NCBI GenBank assembly: GCA_045130665.1
Contig: JBGUQC010000004.1
Span: 1 to 64,000 of the forward strand
DNA: 64,000 nt
Source: RGIG8124 sp045130665
GTDB lineage: Bacteria; Bacillota; Clostridia; Christensenellales; CAG-917
Direction: 5' to 3'
Shown piece by piece: positions 1 through 9,272 of the stretch (the first letter of the stretch is position 1; each line of letters starts with the position of its first letter). The notes under the pieces are model-generated. The model worked only from the letters and a program-made list of their open reading frames with translations. It did not search any database and was not told the DNA's origin. Both the position numbers and the translations under genes were made by a program.

Positions 1-218
1 TTTATGATGAAATCATAACAATTGAAAATGACGAAGCATTTGCAACAGGAAAAGAGCTTGGAAAAACTGAAGGTGTATTAGTTGGTATTTCTTCAGGAGC
101 AGCTTTAAATGCAGGAATCAAATTAGCACAAAGACCAGAAAATGCAGGTAAAAATATTGTAGTATTATTACCAGATACAGGAGATAGATATTTATCAACA
201 CCATTATTCGCTGATTAA
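1..218 (+). CDS. cysK: Cysteine synthase A, C-terminal part (gene begins before the window)
   Basis: About 71 codons of an open frame enter from the left edge and stop at TAA 216-218. The translation carries GVLVGISSGAAL and IVVLLPDTGDRYLST, hallmarks of the C-terminal part of O-acetylserine sulfhydrylase, the PLP enzyme that makes cysteine from O-acetylserine and sulfide. The SSGA segment belongs to the family's second domain, and the PDTGDRYLS stretch lies just before the usual C-terminus, so the protein ends normally here. Only two bases separate its stop from the cysteine desulfurase start, so cysteine synthesis and sulfur mobilisation are probably co-transcribed. The PLP lysine lies outside the window. 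Confidence 0.9.
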   Translation, partial: YDEIITIENDEAFATGKELGKTEGVLVGISSGAALNAGIKLAQRPENAGKNIVVLLPDTGDRYLSTPLFAD

Positions 219-220
219 TT

Positions 221-1411
221 ATGAGAACGGTTTATGTAGATAACGCCGCAACTACGCAAACTAGTAAAATTGTTATAGATGGGATGATACCATATATGAA
301 TGAAATATATGGTAACCCATCTAGTTTGCATTCTGTGGGGCAAGTTGCAAAAGAAGCATTAGAAAATGCGAGAGCAAAAGTAGCAAAATGTTTAAACGCA
401 GATCCTAGTGAAATTTACTTTACATCTGGTGGTTCAGAATCTGACAATCAAGCCATTTTAAGTGCTGCTGAAAAAGGCATAAAATCCGGCAAAACTCATA
501 TCATTTCTACTAAAGTAGAACATCATGCAGTTTTACATACATTAAACAAACTAAAAAAGAAAGGTTTTGATGTAGAATTATTAGATGTAAGTAACGAAGG
601 ATTAGTAACTCCAGAACAGGTTGAAAAAGCAATTAGAGATGATACTTGTTTAGTTACAATAATGTATGCCAATAATGAAATAGGCACAATAATGCCTATA
701 AAAGAGATTGGCGAAATCTGTAGAAAGAAGAATGTAACATTCCATACAGATGCAGTTCAAGCAGTTGGTCATCTAAATATAGATGTAAAAGATCAAAATA
801 TTGATATGTTATCATTATCAGCTCATAAGTTCCATGGTCCGAAAGGCGTTGGAGCTTTATTTGTTAAGAAGGGCATTTATTTAAGTTCATTAATTGAAGG
901 TGGAGCTCAAGAAAAGAATAGAAGAGCTGGTACAGAAAACATTCCAGGCATTGTTGGATTAAGCATTGCAATTGAAGATGCATGTAATCATTTAGAGGAA
1001 AATAGTCATAAAATGACTATATTAAGAGATAAATTAATTGAAGGCCTATCAAAAATAGATCATTCCGCATTGAATGGACCAAAGACAAATCGTCTTCCAA
1101 ACAATGTAAATTTCTGTTTTGAAGGTATTGAAGGTGAAAGTATCTTATTACTATTAGATTCATATGGAATTTGTGCAAGTTCTGGTAGCGCATGTACATC
1201 TGGTTCATTAGATCCATCTCATGTATTATTAGCTATCGGCAGACCACACGAAGTTGCTCACGGCTCATTAAGAATAAGCTTATGTGAATATAATACCGAA
1301 GAAGAAGTTGATTATATCATCGAAAAAGTAGAGCAAGTTGTTTGTTATTTAAGAAAAATGTCTCCAGTTTGGAAGGAATTATTATCTGGGGATAGAAAGT
1401 TTATATTATAA
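221..1411 (+). CDS. iscS: Cysteine desulfurase (NifS/IscS family)
   Basis: A 396-residue class V aminotransferase-fold PLP enzyme that takes sulfur from cysteine, leaving alanine, and passes it as persulfide to the scaffold protein. Visible are the His of EHHAV (about 101), the PLP lysine K203 in SAHKFHGPKG, and the sulfur-accepting C325 in SSGSACTSG on the long mobile loop. Length fits the IscS group. The scaffold gene follows 16 bases downstream, so this copy probably serves general Fe-S assembly. There is no obvious Shine-Dalgarno before the ATG, and initiation may be coupled to the cysK stop two bases upstream. A second desulfurase gene lies at 8127-9266. Confidence 0.95.
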   Translation: MRTVYVDNAATTQTSKIVIDGMIPYMNEIYGNPSSLHSVGQVAKEALENARAKVAKCLNADPSEIYFTSGGSESDNQAILSAAEKGIKSGKTHIISTKVEHHAVLHTLNKLKKKGFDVELLDVSNEGLVTPEQVEKAIRDDTCLVTIMYANNEIGTIMPIKEIGEICRKKNVTFHTDAVQAVGHLNIDVKDQNIDMLSLSAHKFHGPKGVGALFVKKGIYLSSLIEGGAQEKNRRAGTENIPGIVGLSIAIEDACNHLEENSHKMTILRDKLIEGLSKIDHSALNGPKTNRLPNNVNFCFEGIEGESILLLLDSYGICASSGSACTSGSLDPSHVLLAIGRPHEVAHGSLRISLCEYNTEEEVDYIIEKVEQVVCYLRKMSPVWKELLSGDRKFIL

Positions 1412-1427
1412 TATAAAGAGGTAAATT

Positions 1428-1862
1428 ATGGCATTATATACAGAAACAGTTATGGACCATTTTTTGAATCCAAGAAACGTAGGATCAATTGAAGACGCTG
1501 ATGGAATTGGCGAAGTTGGTAATGCAAAATGTGGCGATATAATGAAAATATATCTAAAAATTGATAATAATATCATTACAGATATTAAATTTGAGACTTT
1601 TGGATGCGGAAGTGCTATTGCATCGTCTTCTATGGCTACAGAAATGATTAAAGGCAAGTCAATCGAAGATGCATTAAAAGTTACTAATAAAATGGTTGTA
1701 GACGCATTAGGTGGTCTTCCAGTACATAAGTTGCATTGCTCAGTTCTAGCCGAAGAAGCTGTAAAATCAGCAATTAAGGATTATTACGATAAGAATAATA
1801 TTCCATACGATAAGTCAATTTTGCCAGATAATATTGGTTGCGAAGGCTGTCATATGGTTTAA
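1428..1862 (+). CDS. iscU: Fe-S cluster assembly scaffold protein (IscU/NifU N-terminal type)
   Basis: A 144-residue single-domain scaffold on which IscS-derived sulfur and iron are assembled into Fe-S clusters. The three cluster-ligating cysteines are visible: C35 in GNAKCGD, C60 in FGCGSAIASSS and C104 in LHCSVLAEE. The tail ends in an extra Cys-x2-Cys pair (GCEGCHMV), as in many clostridial NifU-like proteins; its role is not known to me. The LPPVK motif recognised by the HscA chaperone in proteobacteria is replaced by LPVHK, consistent with a system lacking HscA. AGAGGT precedes the ATG at good spacing. A terminator follows about 40 bases after the stop. Confidence 0.93.
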   Translation: MALYTETVMDHFLNPRNVGSIEDADGIGEVGNAKCGDIMKIYLKIDNNIITDIKFETFGCGSAIASSSMATEMIKGKSIEDALKVTNKMVVDALGGLPVHKLHCSVLAEEAVKSAIKDYYDKNNIPYDKSILPDNIGCEGCHMV

Positions 1863-1900
1863 TTAGACAAAATTTTAAAGAAATAATTTAACATCAAAAT

Positions 1901-1933
1901 TGTGGCAATTTTTATCAAGTTGCCACGTTTTTA
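1901..1933 (+). terminator. Rho-independent terminator after iscU
   Basis: A perfect 7-bp stem, GTGGCAA (1902-1908) with TTGCCAC (1920-1926), is followed by GTTTTTATT. It closes the cysK-iscS-iscU unit. Confidence 0.8.
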
Positions 1934-1988
1934 TTGTCTCAAAGTGTCAAAACTATTCTAAAAAATGCAAAAAATTAGAATAAAATAG

Positions 1989-2105
1989 GTCAAAATCGGC
2001 CATTTTAGGCTGTTTTTGGCCATATTTGACATGTTTTTGGCATTTACAAAACATCTTGTGTTTTGTTGACTAAATCGGTGGTAAGTGTTAAAGTTTTAGC
2101 ACTAT
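1989..2105 (+). promoter_or_regulatory. Structured leader with terminator-like hairpin upstream of pheST (candidate attenuator, possibly a T-box)
   Basis: The 220 bases between the iscU terminator and pheS hold three consecutive hairpins: GTCAAA/TTTGAC with inner GGCC/GGCC (1989-2030), ACAAAAC/GTTTTGT (2046-2066), and AGTGTTAAA/TTTAGCACT (2084-2103), the last followed by ATTTTTA like a terminator. Just before it stands CGGTGGTAAGTG (about 2076-2087), which resembles a degenerate T-box with a TGGT bulge. pheST in Bacillus is T-box controlled, so this could be a phenylalanyl-tRNA sensor. However, I could not build a canonical stem I with a Phe specifier codon and the leader is short. Attenuation is moderately likely; the T-box assignment is weak. 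Confidence 0.4.
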
Positions 2106-2153
2106 TTTTATAAAAATATAAAAATTCACGCATATATACGCACGGAGACAAAA

Positions 2154-3176
2154 ATGAAAGAAAAACTTGAAGTAATCAAAACCAATGCGCTAAAAGCCAT
2201 TGAAAGTGCAAATGATTCCAAGGCTCTTAATGACGTAAGAATTGCTTATTTAGGAAAAACAGGCGAAATTTCGTTATTAATGAGAACATTAGGATCAGTT
2301 TCCAAAGAGGAAAGACCTATCGTTGGTAAGTTAATTAACGATGTTAGGGATGAAATCGAGGCTGCTTTATCTGAAAAAACAACAGCAATTGTTGAAAAAG
2401 AGAAGCAAGAAAGACTAAAAGCTGAAGATATTGATGTTACATTACCATCAAAATTCGATGGATTTGGTACATATCATCCATTAACAAAGATTAAAGAAGA
2501 AATTATTGAAACATTCTTAGAAATGGGCTTTACAGTAGATGAAGGTCCAGAAATTGAAACAGATATGTTTAATTTCCAACTCTTAAATGTTCCAAAAGAT
2601 CACCCAGCAAGAGACATGCAAGATACATTTTATGTATCTGATGATATGGTTTTACGTACACAAACATCTGCAATGCAAGCAAGAATCATGACAACACAAC
2701 AACCACCAATCAGAGTTGTTGTTCCAGGAAAAGTATTCAGAAGTGACGATGACGTATCACACAGCCCAATCTTCCATCAAATTGAAGGTTTAGCAGTGGA
2801 TAAACACATCACAATGGGAGACTTACAAGGTTGTTTACAAACATTCGCAGAAAAGATGTTCTCAAAGGATACAAAAGTTCGTTTACGTCCATCATATTTC
2901 CCGTTCACAGAGCCATCTGTTGAAGTAGATGTAACATGTTCAGTTTGTCATGGCAAAGGCTGTTCAGTATGTAAACATACTGGTTGGGTAGAAATACTTG
3001 GCGCAGGCGTTGTCAATCCAGTCGTTTTAGATATGTGCGGTATAGATAGCAAAGTATATAGCGGTTTTGCATTTGGACTCGGTGTAGAAAGAATTGCAAT
3101 GATTAAATATGGTATTCCTAACATCAAGCTTTTCTATGAGAATGATGTTCGTTTCCTTAAACAATTTGATAAATAG
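2154..3176 (+). CDS. pheS: Phenylalanine-tRNA ligase alpha subunit
   Basis: A 340-residue catalytic subunit of the heterotetrameric class II synthetase that charges tRNA-Phe. The N-terminal coiled-coil arm spans roughly residues 1-90. Motif 2 is seen as FRSDDDVSHSPIFHQIEG near 195-212 and motif 3 as GFAFGLGVERIAM at 304-316. The Cys-rich insert CSVCHGKGCSVCKHTGW resembles that of other Firmicutes PheS. Length matches Bacillus PheS (about 344). GGAG precedes the chosen ATG at 2154. pheT follows after 12 bases, and expression is likely set by the leader hairpins upstream. Confidence 0.97.
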   Translation: MKEKLEVIKTNALKAIESANDSKALNDVRIAYLGKTGEISLLMRTLGSVSKEERPIVGKLINDVRDEIEAALSEKTTAIVEKEKQERLKAEDIDVTLPSKFDGFGTYHPLTKIKEEIIETFLEMGFTVDEGPEIETDMFNFQLLNVPKDHPARDMQDTFYVSDDMVLRTQTSAMQARIMTTQQPPIRVVVPGKVFRSDDDVSHSPIFHQIEGLAVDKHITMGDLQGCLQTFAEKMFSKDTKVRLRPSYFPFTEPSVEVDVTCSVCHGKGCSVCKHTGWVEILGAGVVNPVVLDMCGIDSKVYSGFAFGLGVERIAMIKYGIPNIKLFYENDVRFLKQFDK

Positions 3177-3188
3177 GAGGATAGAAAG

Positions 3189-5576
3189 ATGTTAGCACCT
3201 ATTTCATGGTTAAAAGAATATGTAGACATAGATTGTTCAGTTGATCAATTAGTTAAAAAATTAGTCTCAATTGGATTCGAAGTAGAAGACATTATCTACC
3301 AAGATAAAGCAGTTAACAACGTAGTTGTTGGTAAGATTGTTAAGGTTGAGCAACATCCAAATGCAGACAAACTTAGAATTACACAAATTGATATTGGTAA
3401 AGACAAACCAATCCAAGTAATCACAAACGTTCCAGTTGTTGGTGGAGAAGTTATTGCTGTTTCATTAGAAGGAGCACATCTTGCAAATGGAATTGATATC
3501 AAGAAAGGAGAACTTAGAGGAGTTCTTTCAGAAGGTATGCTTTGTGGATTAGAAGAAGTTGGTGTCACAGAAGATGATGTCCAAAATCAAAAGATGGGAG
3601 ACATCTTAAGATTCCCAGAAGGCACAAAACTTGGAGAGAATGCCTTAAAGGCATTAGGTATGGATGATGTTATCCTAGATGTTGCTATTACAGCTAATAG
3701 ACCAGACTGCAACAGTATTTATAAACTCGCAAAAGAAGTTGCTGTTTGTTTGAATACAACATGTAGAGAACCACATATCAATTACGAAGTATCTAAAGGA
3801 GCTGGAGATATTTCATCCTTAGTTTCAGTAGATGTCTTAAATCAAGACTTATGTCCAAGATATATGGCAGCTGGAGTTAAGAATGTAAAGATATTTGAAT
3901 CTGATCCAGTTATCAAACACAGATTAAGAGCAGTTGGTATTCGTCCAATAAATAATATCGTAGATATTACAAACTATATTTTAATGGAAATTGGACAACC
4001 AATGCACTCATTTGATGAAAGAGAACTCGGTGGAAAAAAGATTGTTGTAAGACAAGCAAAAGAAGGCGAGCATATCATTTCATTAGATGGAAAAGATAAT
4101 GCATTAACAAAAGACATGCTTGTTATATGTGATGCAGAAAAACCAGTTGCTGTTGCAGGAATCATGGGTGGAGAACAAAGTGGTATCCATGATGATACTA
4201 AAGCAGTCGTATTTGAATCTGCAAAATTTGCAAGAGATTCAGTAAGAAAGACATCACGTGCATTAAATCTTCGTTCAGATTCATCAGCTAGATTTGAAAA
4301 GGGCATAGACTTCGCATCTCAAGAATTAGGTTTAAAGAGAGCTTTAACTCTCATTTATGAGAGTAATGCTGGTGAAATCACATCAGGCATTATAGATGTA
4401 AAGGTAGATTATCAAAAAGTTAGAGATATTCCATTCACAACAAAGAAGATTAAGGATATCTTAGGTTGCAACGTTCCAAAGAAAGTTATTATTAACATCT
4501 TAAATAAACTTGGAATTGAAACAACAGAAAACAAGAATGAAATTATTGCTCATGTAAAAGAAGATAGAGAAGACATTTACGGAGTAAATGATATTGCAGA
4601 AGAATTCATCAGAGTATATGGATATAAACATGTTAAACCAACTCTCTTCGAATTCGCTGCATTAACAAAAGGTGGAAAACCAGACAGATTCCTAAATGTA
4701 GATACAGTAAAAAAGACATTAGTTTCAATGGGATTAAGTGAATGTGTAACATATTCATTCACATCTCCAAAATATGTTGAAAAACTTGGATTAGGAAAAG
4801 TAGACAACATTAAGATTATTAACCCACTTGGTGAAGATTTATCTGTAATGAGAACTACTTTAGTAGATTCCATGTTAAATACACTTGCTTTCAACATCAC
4901 ACGTTTCAACAAAAAAGCAAAGCTTTTTGAGGTTGCAAATGTATATCTTCCAAAGCAATTACCATTAACTGAATTACCAATTGAAGAAGAAAGATTAATC
5001 ATTGGTACATATGGTGAAGGTGACTTCTATGACTTAAAAGGATATGTAGATGCATTATTAACAGCTTTCGGTGTTGAAGGAACATACAAGAAAGAACTTG
5101 TTTCATATTTACACATTGGCAGATCTGCTAGTGTATCTGTAAATGGAGAAGTAATTGGTGTATTAGGTGAAGTGCATCCAGATGTTGCAGAAAAATATGG
5201 AATCGATGAACAAAGATTATATGTTGCCGAATTATCTTTAGATAAGTTATTCAAACTTGTTAACAAGTCCATTAAGTTTAAGGCATTCAGCAAATATCCA
5301 CCAATTGATAGAGACCTTGCAGTTGTTGTTGATAAATCAGTAGTTGCAGGTGATATGGTTGATGCAATTAAAGGAGCAAAAATACCTTATATGACAAGTG
5401 CAAACATCTTTGATGTTTATATTTCAAACCAATTAGGAAAAGATAAGAAATCAATCGCTTTATCTTTCACATTCGGTTCAAACGACAAGACTTTAAAGGA
5501 TGAAGAAATCCAAGAGTCTATGGATAAGGTATTATCAATCTTAAGTAGAAAGTTCAAAGCAAAGATTCGTGGTTAA
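3189..5576 (+). CDS. pheT: Phenylalanine-tRNA ligase beta subunit
   Basis: A 795-residue partner of PheS, of the usual bacterial length. In order: N-terminal segment, EMAP-like tRNA-binding domain (about 40-150, with VVGKIVKVEQHPNADKL), the B3/B4 editing region (about 215-375) that hydrolyses Tyr-tRNA-Phe, the B5 domain (about 405-475), the catalytic-like core, and a C-terminal FDX-ACB anticodon-binding domain (about 705-795, with FKAFSKYPPIDRDLAVVVD). TAGGAGG lies at good distance before the ATG. mutS2 begins two bases after the stop; relatives often have zapA between pheT and mutS2, which is missing here. Confidence 0.97.
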   Translation: MLAPISWLKEYVDIDCSVDQLVKKLVSIGFEVEDIIYQDKAVNNVVVGKIVKVEQHPNADKLRITQIDIGKDKPIQVITNVPVVGGEVIAVSLEGAHLANGIDIKKGELRGVLSEGMLCGLEEVGVTEDDVQNQKMGDILRFPEGTKLGENALKALGMDDVILDVAITANRPDCNSIYKLAKEVAVCLNTTCREPHINYEVSKGAGDISSLVSVDVLNQDLCPRYMAAGVKNVKIFESDPVIKHRLRAVGIRPINNIVDITNYILMEIGQPMHSFDERELGGKKIVVRQAKEGEHIISLDGKDNALTKDMLVICDAEKPVAVAGIMGGEQSGIHDDTKAVVFESAKFARDSVRKTSRALNLRSDSSARFEKGIDFASQELGLKRALTLIYESNAGEITSGIIDVKVDYQKVRDIPFTTKKIKDILGCNVPKKVIINILNKLGIETTENKNEIIAHVKEDREDIYGVNDIAEEFIRVYGYKHVKPTLFEFAALTKGGKPDRFLNVDTVKKTLVSMGLSECVTYSFTSPKYVEKLGLGKVDNIKIINPLGEDLSVMRTTLVDSMLNTLAFNITRFNKKAKLFEVANVYLPKQLPLTELPIEEERLIIGTYGEGDFYDLKGYVDALLTAFGVEGTYKKELVSYLHIGRSASVSVNGEVIGVLGEVHPDVAEKYGIDEQRLYVAELSLDKLFKLVNKSIKFKAFSKYPPIDRDLAVVVDKSVVAGDMVDAIKGAKIPYMTSANIFDVYISNQLGKDKKSIALSFTFGSNDKTLKDEEIQESMDKVLSILSRKFKAKIRG

Positions 5577-5578
5577 TT

Positions 5579-7636
5579 ATGTTTGATGATAAATCATTGA
5601 AAACACTAGAGTATGATGTTATTCTAGCAAAGCTAGCAACTCTAGCACAATCTCCAGGAGGAAAGGCGTTAGCTCTTGAGCTAAGACCTGTCTATGATAT
5701 TGCGCAAGCGCAATTTATGTTAGATTGTACTGCTGAAGCTGATCATATTCTATTTGATTTATCCATATCTCCATCCTTTGATGTAATAGACATTCACGAA
5801 GCAGTTGGTAGAGCAAAGAAGGGAGCAACTCTTTCAATTCCAGAGTTATTAGAAATTGGTAGATGTTTAAGAATTGGAAGACGTGTTATAGAATCTATAA
5901 CAAAAGTTCCAGATGCACCATTGCTTTTAGATAAGGTTTCATATCTTTATCAAAACAAAGATATTGAAAAAGTAATTGCAGATTCATTCCTATCTGAGAG
6001 TGAAGTTGCAGACAATGCATCCTCAGAATTGAGAGCAATTAGAATAAGAATTAGACACATAAATGACAACATTAAGACAAAACTTCAAAGTTTCATTAGT
6101 TCTAGCAATTATTCCAAGATGCTATCAGATAGTATTGTCACAGTTAGAGGAGACAGGTATGTTATACCTGTAAAGAACGAATATAGAGGACAAATCAATG
6201 GTTTAGTTCATGACCAATCTGCATCTGGACAAACAATTTATATTGAGCCAACTGCAATTGTTGAACTTAATAATGATTTGCGTCAGGCACAATTCGAAGA
6301 ACAAAAAGAGATAGACAGAATCTTAAGAACTTTAACAGATAGAATTAGAGTTTATTCAGATCAAATCGAGTGGAGCTATGAACACATGGTTGAATTAGAT
6401 TTGATATTTGCAAAGGCTCAACTTGCAAGATTATATAAGGCCTTAAAGCCAGATATAAACGAAAAAGGAATTATATCCATAAACGCAGGAAGACATCCTT
6501 TAATAGATGCAAAGAAAGTTGTTCCTGTATCACTTGAAGTTGGAAAGGGTAATAAGATGCTCTTAATTACTGGTCCAAATACTGGTGGTAAGACAGTAAC
6601 ATTAAAGATGGTTGGCCTATTTGTTTTGATGGCATCATCTGGTTTATTTATTCCTGCAAAATATGCAAACATCTCAATCTTTGATGGCGTTTATTCAGAC
6701 ATTGGAGATGAGCAAAGCATAGAGCAATCCTTATCCACATTCTCATCACATATGAAGAACACATGTGACATCTTTAAGAAGATTACATCAAATTCTTTAG
6801 TATTGTTTGATGAACTTGGATCTGGAACAGATCCATCTGAGGGCGCTGTGCTTGCTGTGGCAATAGTTAATTACATTCTTAAACAAGATGTCGTGGCTCT
6901 TGTTACATCGCATTTTAACGACCTTAAGGAGTTTGCTCTTGTTACTCCAGGAGTTGCAACTGCATCAATGGAATTTGATATCGTAACATTATCTCCAACT
7001 TTTAAGTTGGTTATGAATGCCATTGGTTCATCAAATGCTTTAGATATTGCATCTAAACTTGGACTCAATCCAGACATTATTGAGGATGCAAGGGGGAGAC
7101 TATCTTCAGAGAAGAAACAATTTGATTCTGTTCTAAGTGCAGCCGAGGCTACAAGAAAGAAAGCAGAGCAATTAGTTCAAGATGCAATTGGAGATAGACA
7201 AGCTGCAGCTCAAGAGAGAGAAAATGCTGAAAAAGAAAAGATGCTCTTAAAAGCAAAGCAAGATAAATTAGATGAAAAAGTTAGAAAAGAAACCAAGAAG
7301 TTAATAGAGAAGTCTGTGGATGAGGCGGATGATATCATTGAACAATTAAAAGAAATTCTAAATAAGCCAGTAATTCAAGACAAAGATCTATTTGAAGCAA
7401 GAGCTTTGAAATCTAAGTTAAACAATATGGCTGCAGAGTATGACAAAGAGCCAATTGAAAAGATAGAAGAAGACAAATCTCCACTAAAACCAGGAGATAA
7501 TGTCTATATAAAGACATTAGATAAGGTTGGAGTGTTAGTTAAGTTAACATCTAAAGGAGATGCTGAAGTCACCTTAGGAAAGATACATACAAATGTTAAG
7601 AAGGGAGACTTTTACAAAGTAAAGGGTAAAAAATAA
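5579..7636 (+). CDS. mutS2: MutS2 family ATPase lacking the C-terminal Smr domain
   Basis: A 685-residue homologue of MutS2, the ABC-type ATPase implicated in suppression of recombination and in rescue of collided ribosomes. The clamp/core region runs to about 310. Walker A is GPNTGGKT (332-339) and Walker B/signature is LFDELGSGTDPSEG near 400. A Lys/Glu-rich coiled coil follows at about 510-620, then a KOW-like beta domain (about 635-685, PGDNVYIKTLDKVGVLV). The protein stops there. Bacillus MutS2 is about 785 residues and ends in an Smr endonuclease domain, which is absent, and the next frame does not encode it. The stop overlaps the next start (TAATG), so no late frameshift is suggested. 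Confidence 0.93.
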   Translation: MFDDKSLKTLEYDVILAKLATLAQSPGGKALALELRPVYDIAQAQFMLDCTAEADHILFDLSISPSFDVIDIHEAVGRAKKGATLSIPELLEIGRCLRIGRRVIESITKVPDAPLLLDKVSYLYQNKDIEKVIADSFLSESEVADNASSELRAIRIRIRHINDNIKTKLQSFISSSNYSKMLSDSIVTVRGDRYVIPVKNEYRGQINGLVHDQSASGQTIYIEPTAIVELNNDLRQAQFEEQKEIDRILRTLTDRIRVYSDQIEWSYEHMVELDLIFAKAQLARLYKALKPDINEKGIISINAGRHPLIDAKKVVPVSLEVGKGNKMLLITGPNTGGKTVTLKMVGLFVLMASSGLFIPAKYANISIFDGVYSDIGDEQSIEQSLSTFSSHMKNTCDIFKKITSNSLVLFDELGSGTDPSEGAVLAVAIVNYILKQDVVALVTSHFNDLKEFALVTPGVATASMEFDIVTLSPTFKLVMNAIGSSNALDIASKLGLNPDIIEDARGRLSSEKKQFDSVLSAAEATRKKAEQLVQDAIGDRQAAAQERENAEKEKMLLKAKQDKLDEKVRKETKKLIEKSVDEADDIIEQLKEILNKPVIQDKDLFEARALKSKLNNMAAEYDKEPIEKIEEDKSPLKPGDNVYIKTLDKVGVLVKLTSKGDAEVTLGKIHTNVKKGDFYKVKGKK

Positions 7637-8127
7637 TGTATAACGAAAACTATATTCAAGTTGAAAGAGTGGATCCATCTCGTAATTCAAGTGCTTTAAA
7701 GATTGCAGGCACTCTTTGTGAGATTGCATCTCTTGCTTTCTTAGTATGTGCATTCTATGTCTCATACTTTATGTTTATAGGTTTTGGCATACTTGTAGCC
7801 ATTGGTTTTACATTAATTTTCCTATTTAATAGGAAACCATCTTCATTTATGTATGCAATAGATTCATCTGTATTGGTAATTAGCAAACAAGATATGGTGA
7901 AGAAACAAAGCAGAATCGTACAGATTGCTTTTGAAGATATTGAAGATTATTCAGCATTCCAAGATTTCATTGGAAAGAAAGATATAGTTGCTGCGCCTAA
8001 TATTCATGCAATGAATGTTAAGCAAATCGTATTTAAAGAAATGGGCGAAACAAAGAGATTGTTATTCACACCAGATACATATCTAGATTCTTTAATAAGA
8101 ATGCAGCTAAAAGAGAAGGAGCAATAA
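7636..8127 (+). CDS. Hypothetical membrane protein with two TM helices and a cytoplasmic domain
   Basis: A 163-residue protein I do not recognise securely. Residues about 20-45 and 47-68 form a hydrophobic hairpin (two membrane helices with a very short loop). The remaining 90 residues look like a small soluble beta-rich domain, possibly PH-like, beginning near SSFMYAIDSSVLVIS and ending in a helical KEKEQ tail. The start overlaps the mutS2 stop (TAATG) and the stop overlaps the next start in the same way, so it is translated within the operon between mutS2 and the desulfurase-thiI pair. Function unknown. Confidence 0.75.
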   Translation: MYNENYIQVERVDPSRNSSALKIAGTLCEIASLAFLVCAFYVSYFMFIGFGILVAIGFTLIFLFNRKPSSFMYAIDSSVLVISKQDMVKKQSRIVQIAFEDIEDYSAFQDFIGKKDIVAAPNIHAMNVKQIVFKEMGETKRLLFTPDTYLDSLIRMQLKEKEQ

Positions 8128-9266
8128 TGGACTTGATATATTTAGACAATGCTGCCACAACAAAGGCATATAAAGAAATAGATGAAGTAATCTCAAATTT
8201 TAATCAAAATTTGTACTTTAATCCATCTGCATTATACAAACCATCTGTAGATGTTTTTGTAGAAATCAATAGTGCAAGAGAATATATTAAGCAAAGCTTA
8301 TATGCTCCAGATGGAGACTTGATTTTCTTATCTGGTGGTTCAGAGGCAGATAATACAGCACTTTTCTGTACCAAGAAAAAGAAAGGATGCAGAATTATTG
8401 TTGGTGGTGGAGAACATGATGCAATTAATAACAGTGCAAACCAATTACTTGCACAAGGTTATGATGTAGTATTTGCTCCAATTAATCCAGATGGATCTGT
8501 AAACATTGAGGAATATACAAAACTTGTAACACCACAAACAGAGCTTGTCTCTATAATGCATGTTTCTAACGAAACGGGTGCAATAAATGATATTGCAAGA
8601 ATGGTGAAAATATTAAAGAGAGTTGCACCAAAGGCATTATTCCATTCAGATGGTGTTCAAGCATTTGAAAAGATAAATGTTAATTTAAGAGCACTTGGTG
8701 TAGATTTATATTCTATCTCAGGACATAAGATACACGGACCAAAAGGTATCGGTGCTTTATTTATAAAGAAAGGTGTATCCATTAAGCCATTAATCTATGG
8801 TGGTGGACAAGAAGGTGGATATAGATCTGGCACAGAATCCACAGCTTTAATTATGGCATTAAAGAAGGCAGTTGAGATAAATAATGCAAGATTTAGTGAG
8901 AATAAAGAATTCACATCCAGATACATTTCAACACTAAAGACCCAGTTAGAATCCACAATTCCTGATGTAAAGTTCATTACACCTGAAAACGGATGCGGAA
9001 ATATTTTAACTCTTGCTTTCCCAAAAGTTAGAGGTGAAGTATTACTTCATGCTGTGGAAAAATATGGCATTTTATGTGGTATTGGATCTGCATGTTCATC
9101 TCACCATGAATCTAGATTTAAAAAGCTATTAGCTCTTGATGATGACCATAGAGATGGAATTATTAGATTCAGTGTTTCTGAATTCAACGATATAAACGAA
9201 ATAGATAAAGTCGTAGACGCTGTTTATACAGAGTGGAAGACTCTTGCAGATATAGGAAGGATATAA
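8127..9266 (+). CDS. Second cysteine desulfurase, paired with ThiI (NifZ-like)
   Basis: A 379-residue IscS/NifS-family PLP enzyme. PLP-contacting His97 (GGEHDAI), the Schiff-base lysine K201 (SGHKIHGPKG) and the catalytic C323 (GSACSSHHESR) are present. It is clearly diverged from the iscS product at 221-1411. thiI starts six bases downstream, the arrangement of Bacillus subtilis nifZ-thiI, where the desulfurase delivers persulfide sulfur to ThiI for 4-thiouridine in tRNA. By inference this is the dedicated ThiI donor. AAGGAG precedes the ATG. Confidence 0.92.
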   Translation: MDLIYLDNAATTKAYKEIDEVISNFNQNLYFNPSALYKPSVDVFVEINSAREYIKQSLYAPDGDLIFLSGGSEADNTALFCTKKKKGCRIIVGGGEHDAINNSANQLLAQGYDVVFAPINPDGSVNIEEYTKLVTPQTELVSIMHVSNETGAINDIARMVKILKRVAPKALFHSDGVQAFEKINVNLRALGVDLYSISGHKIHGPKGIGALFIKKGVSIKPLIYGGGQEGGYRSGTESTALIMALKKAVEINNARFSENKEFTSRYISTLKTQLESTIPDVKFITPENGCGNILTLAFPKVRGEVLLHAVEKYGILCGIGSACSSHHESRFKKLLALDDDHRDGIIRFSVSEFNDINEIDKVVDAVYTEWKTLADIGRI

Positions 9267-9272
9267 AATAAA

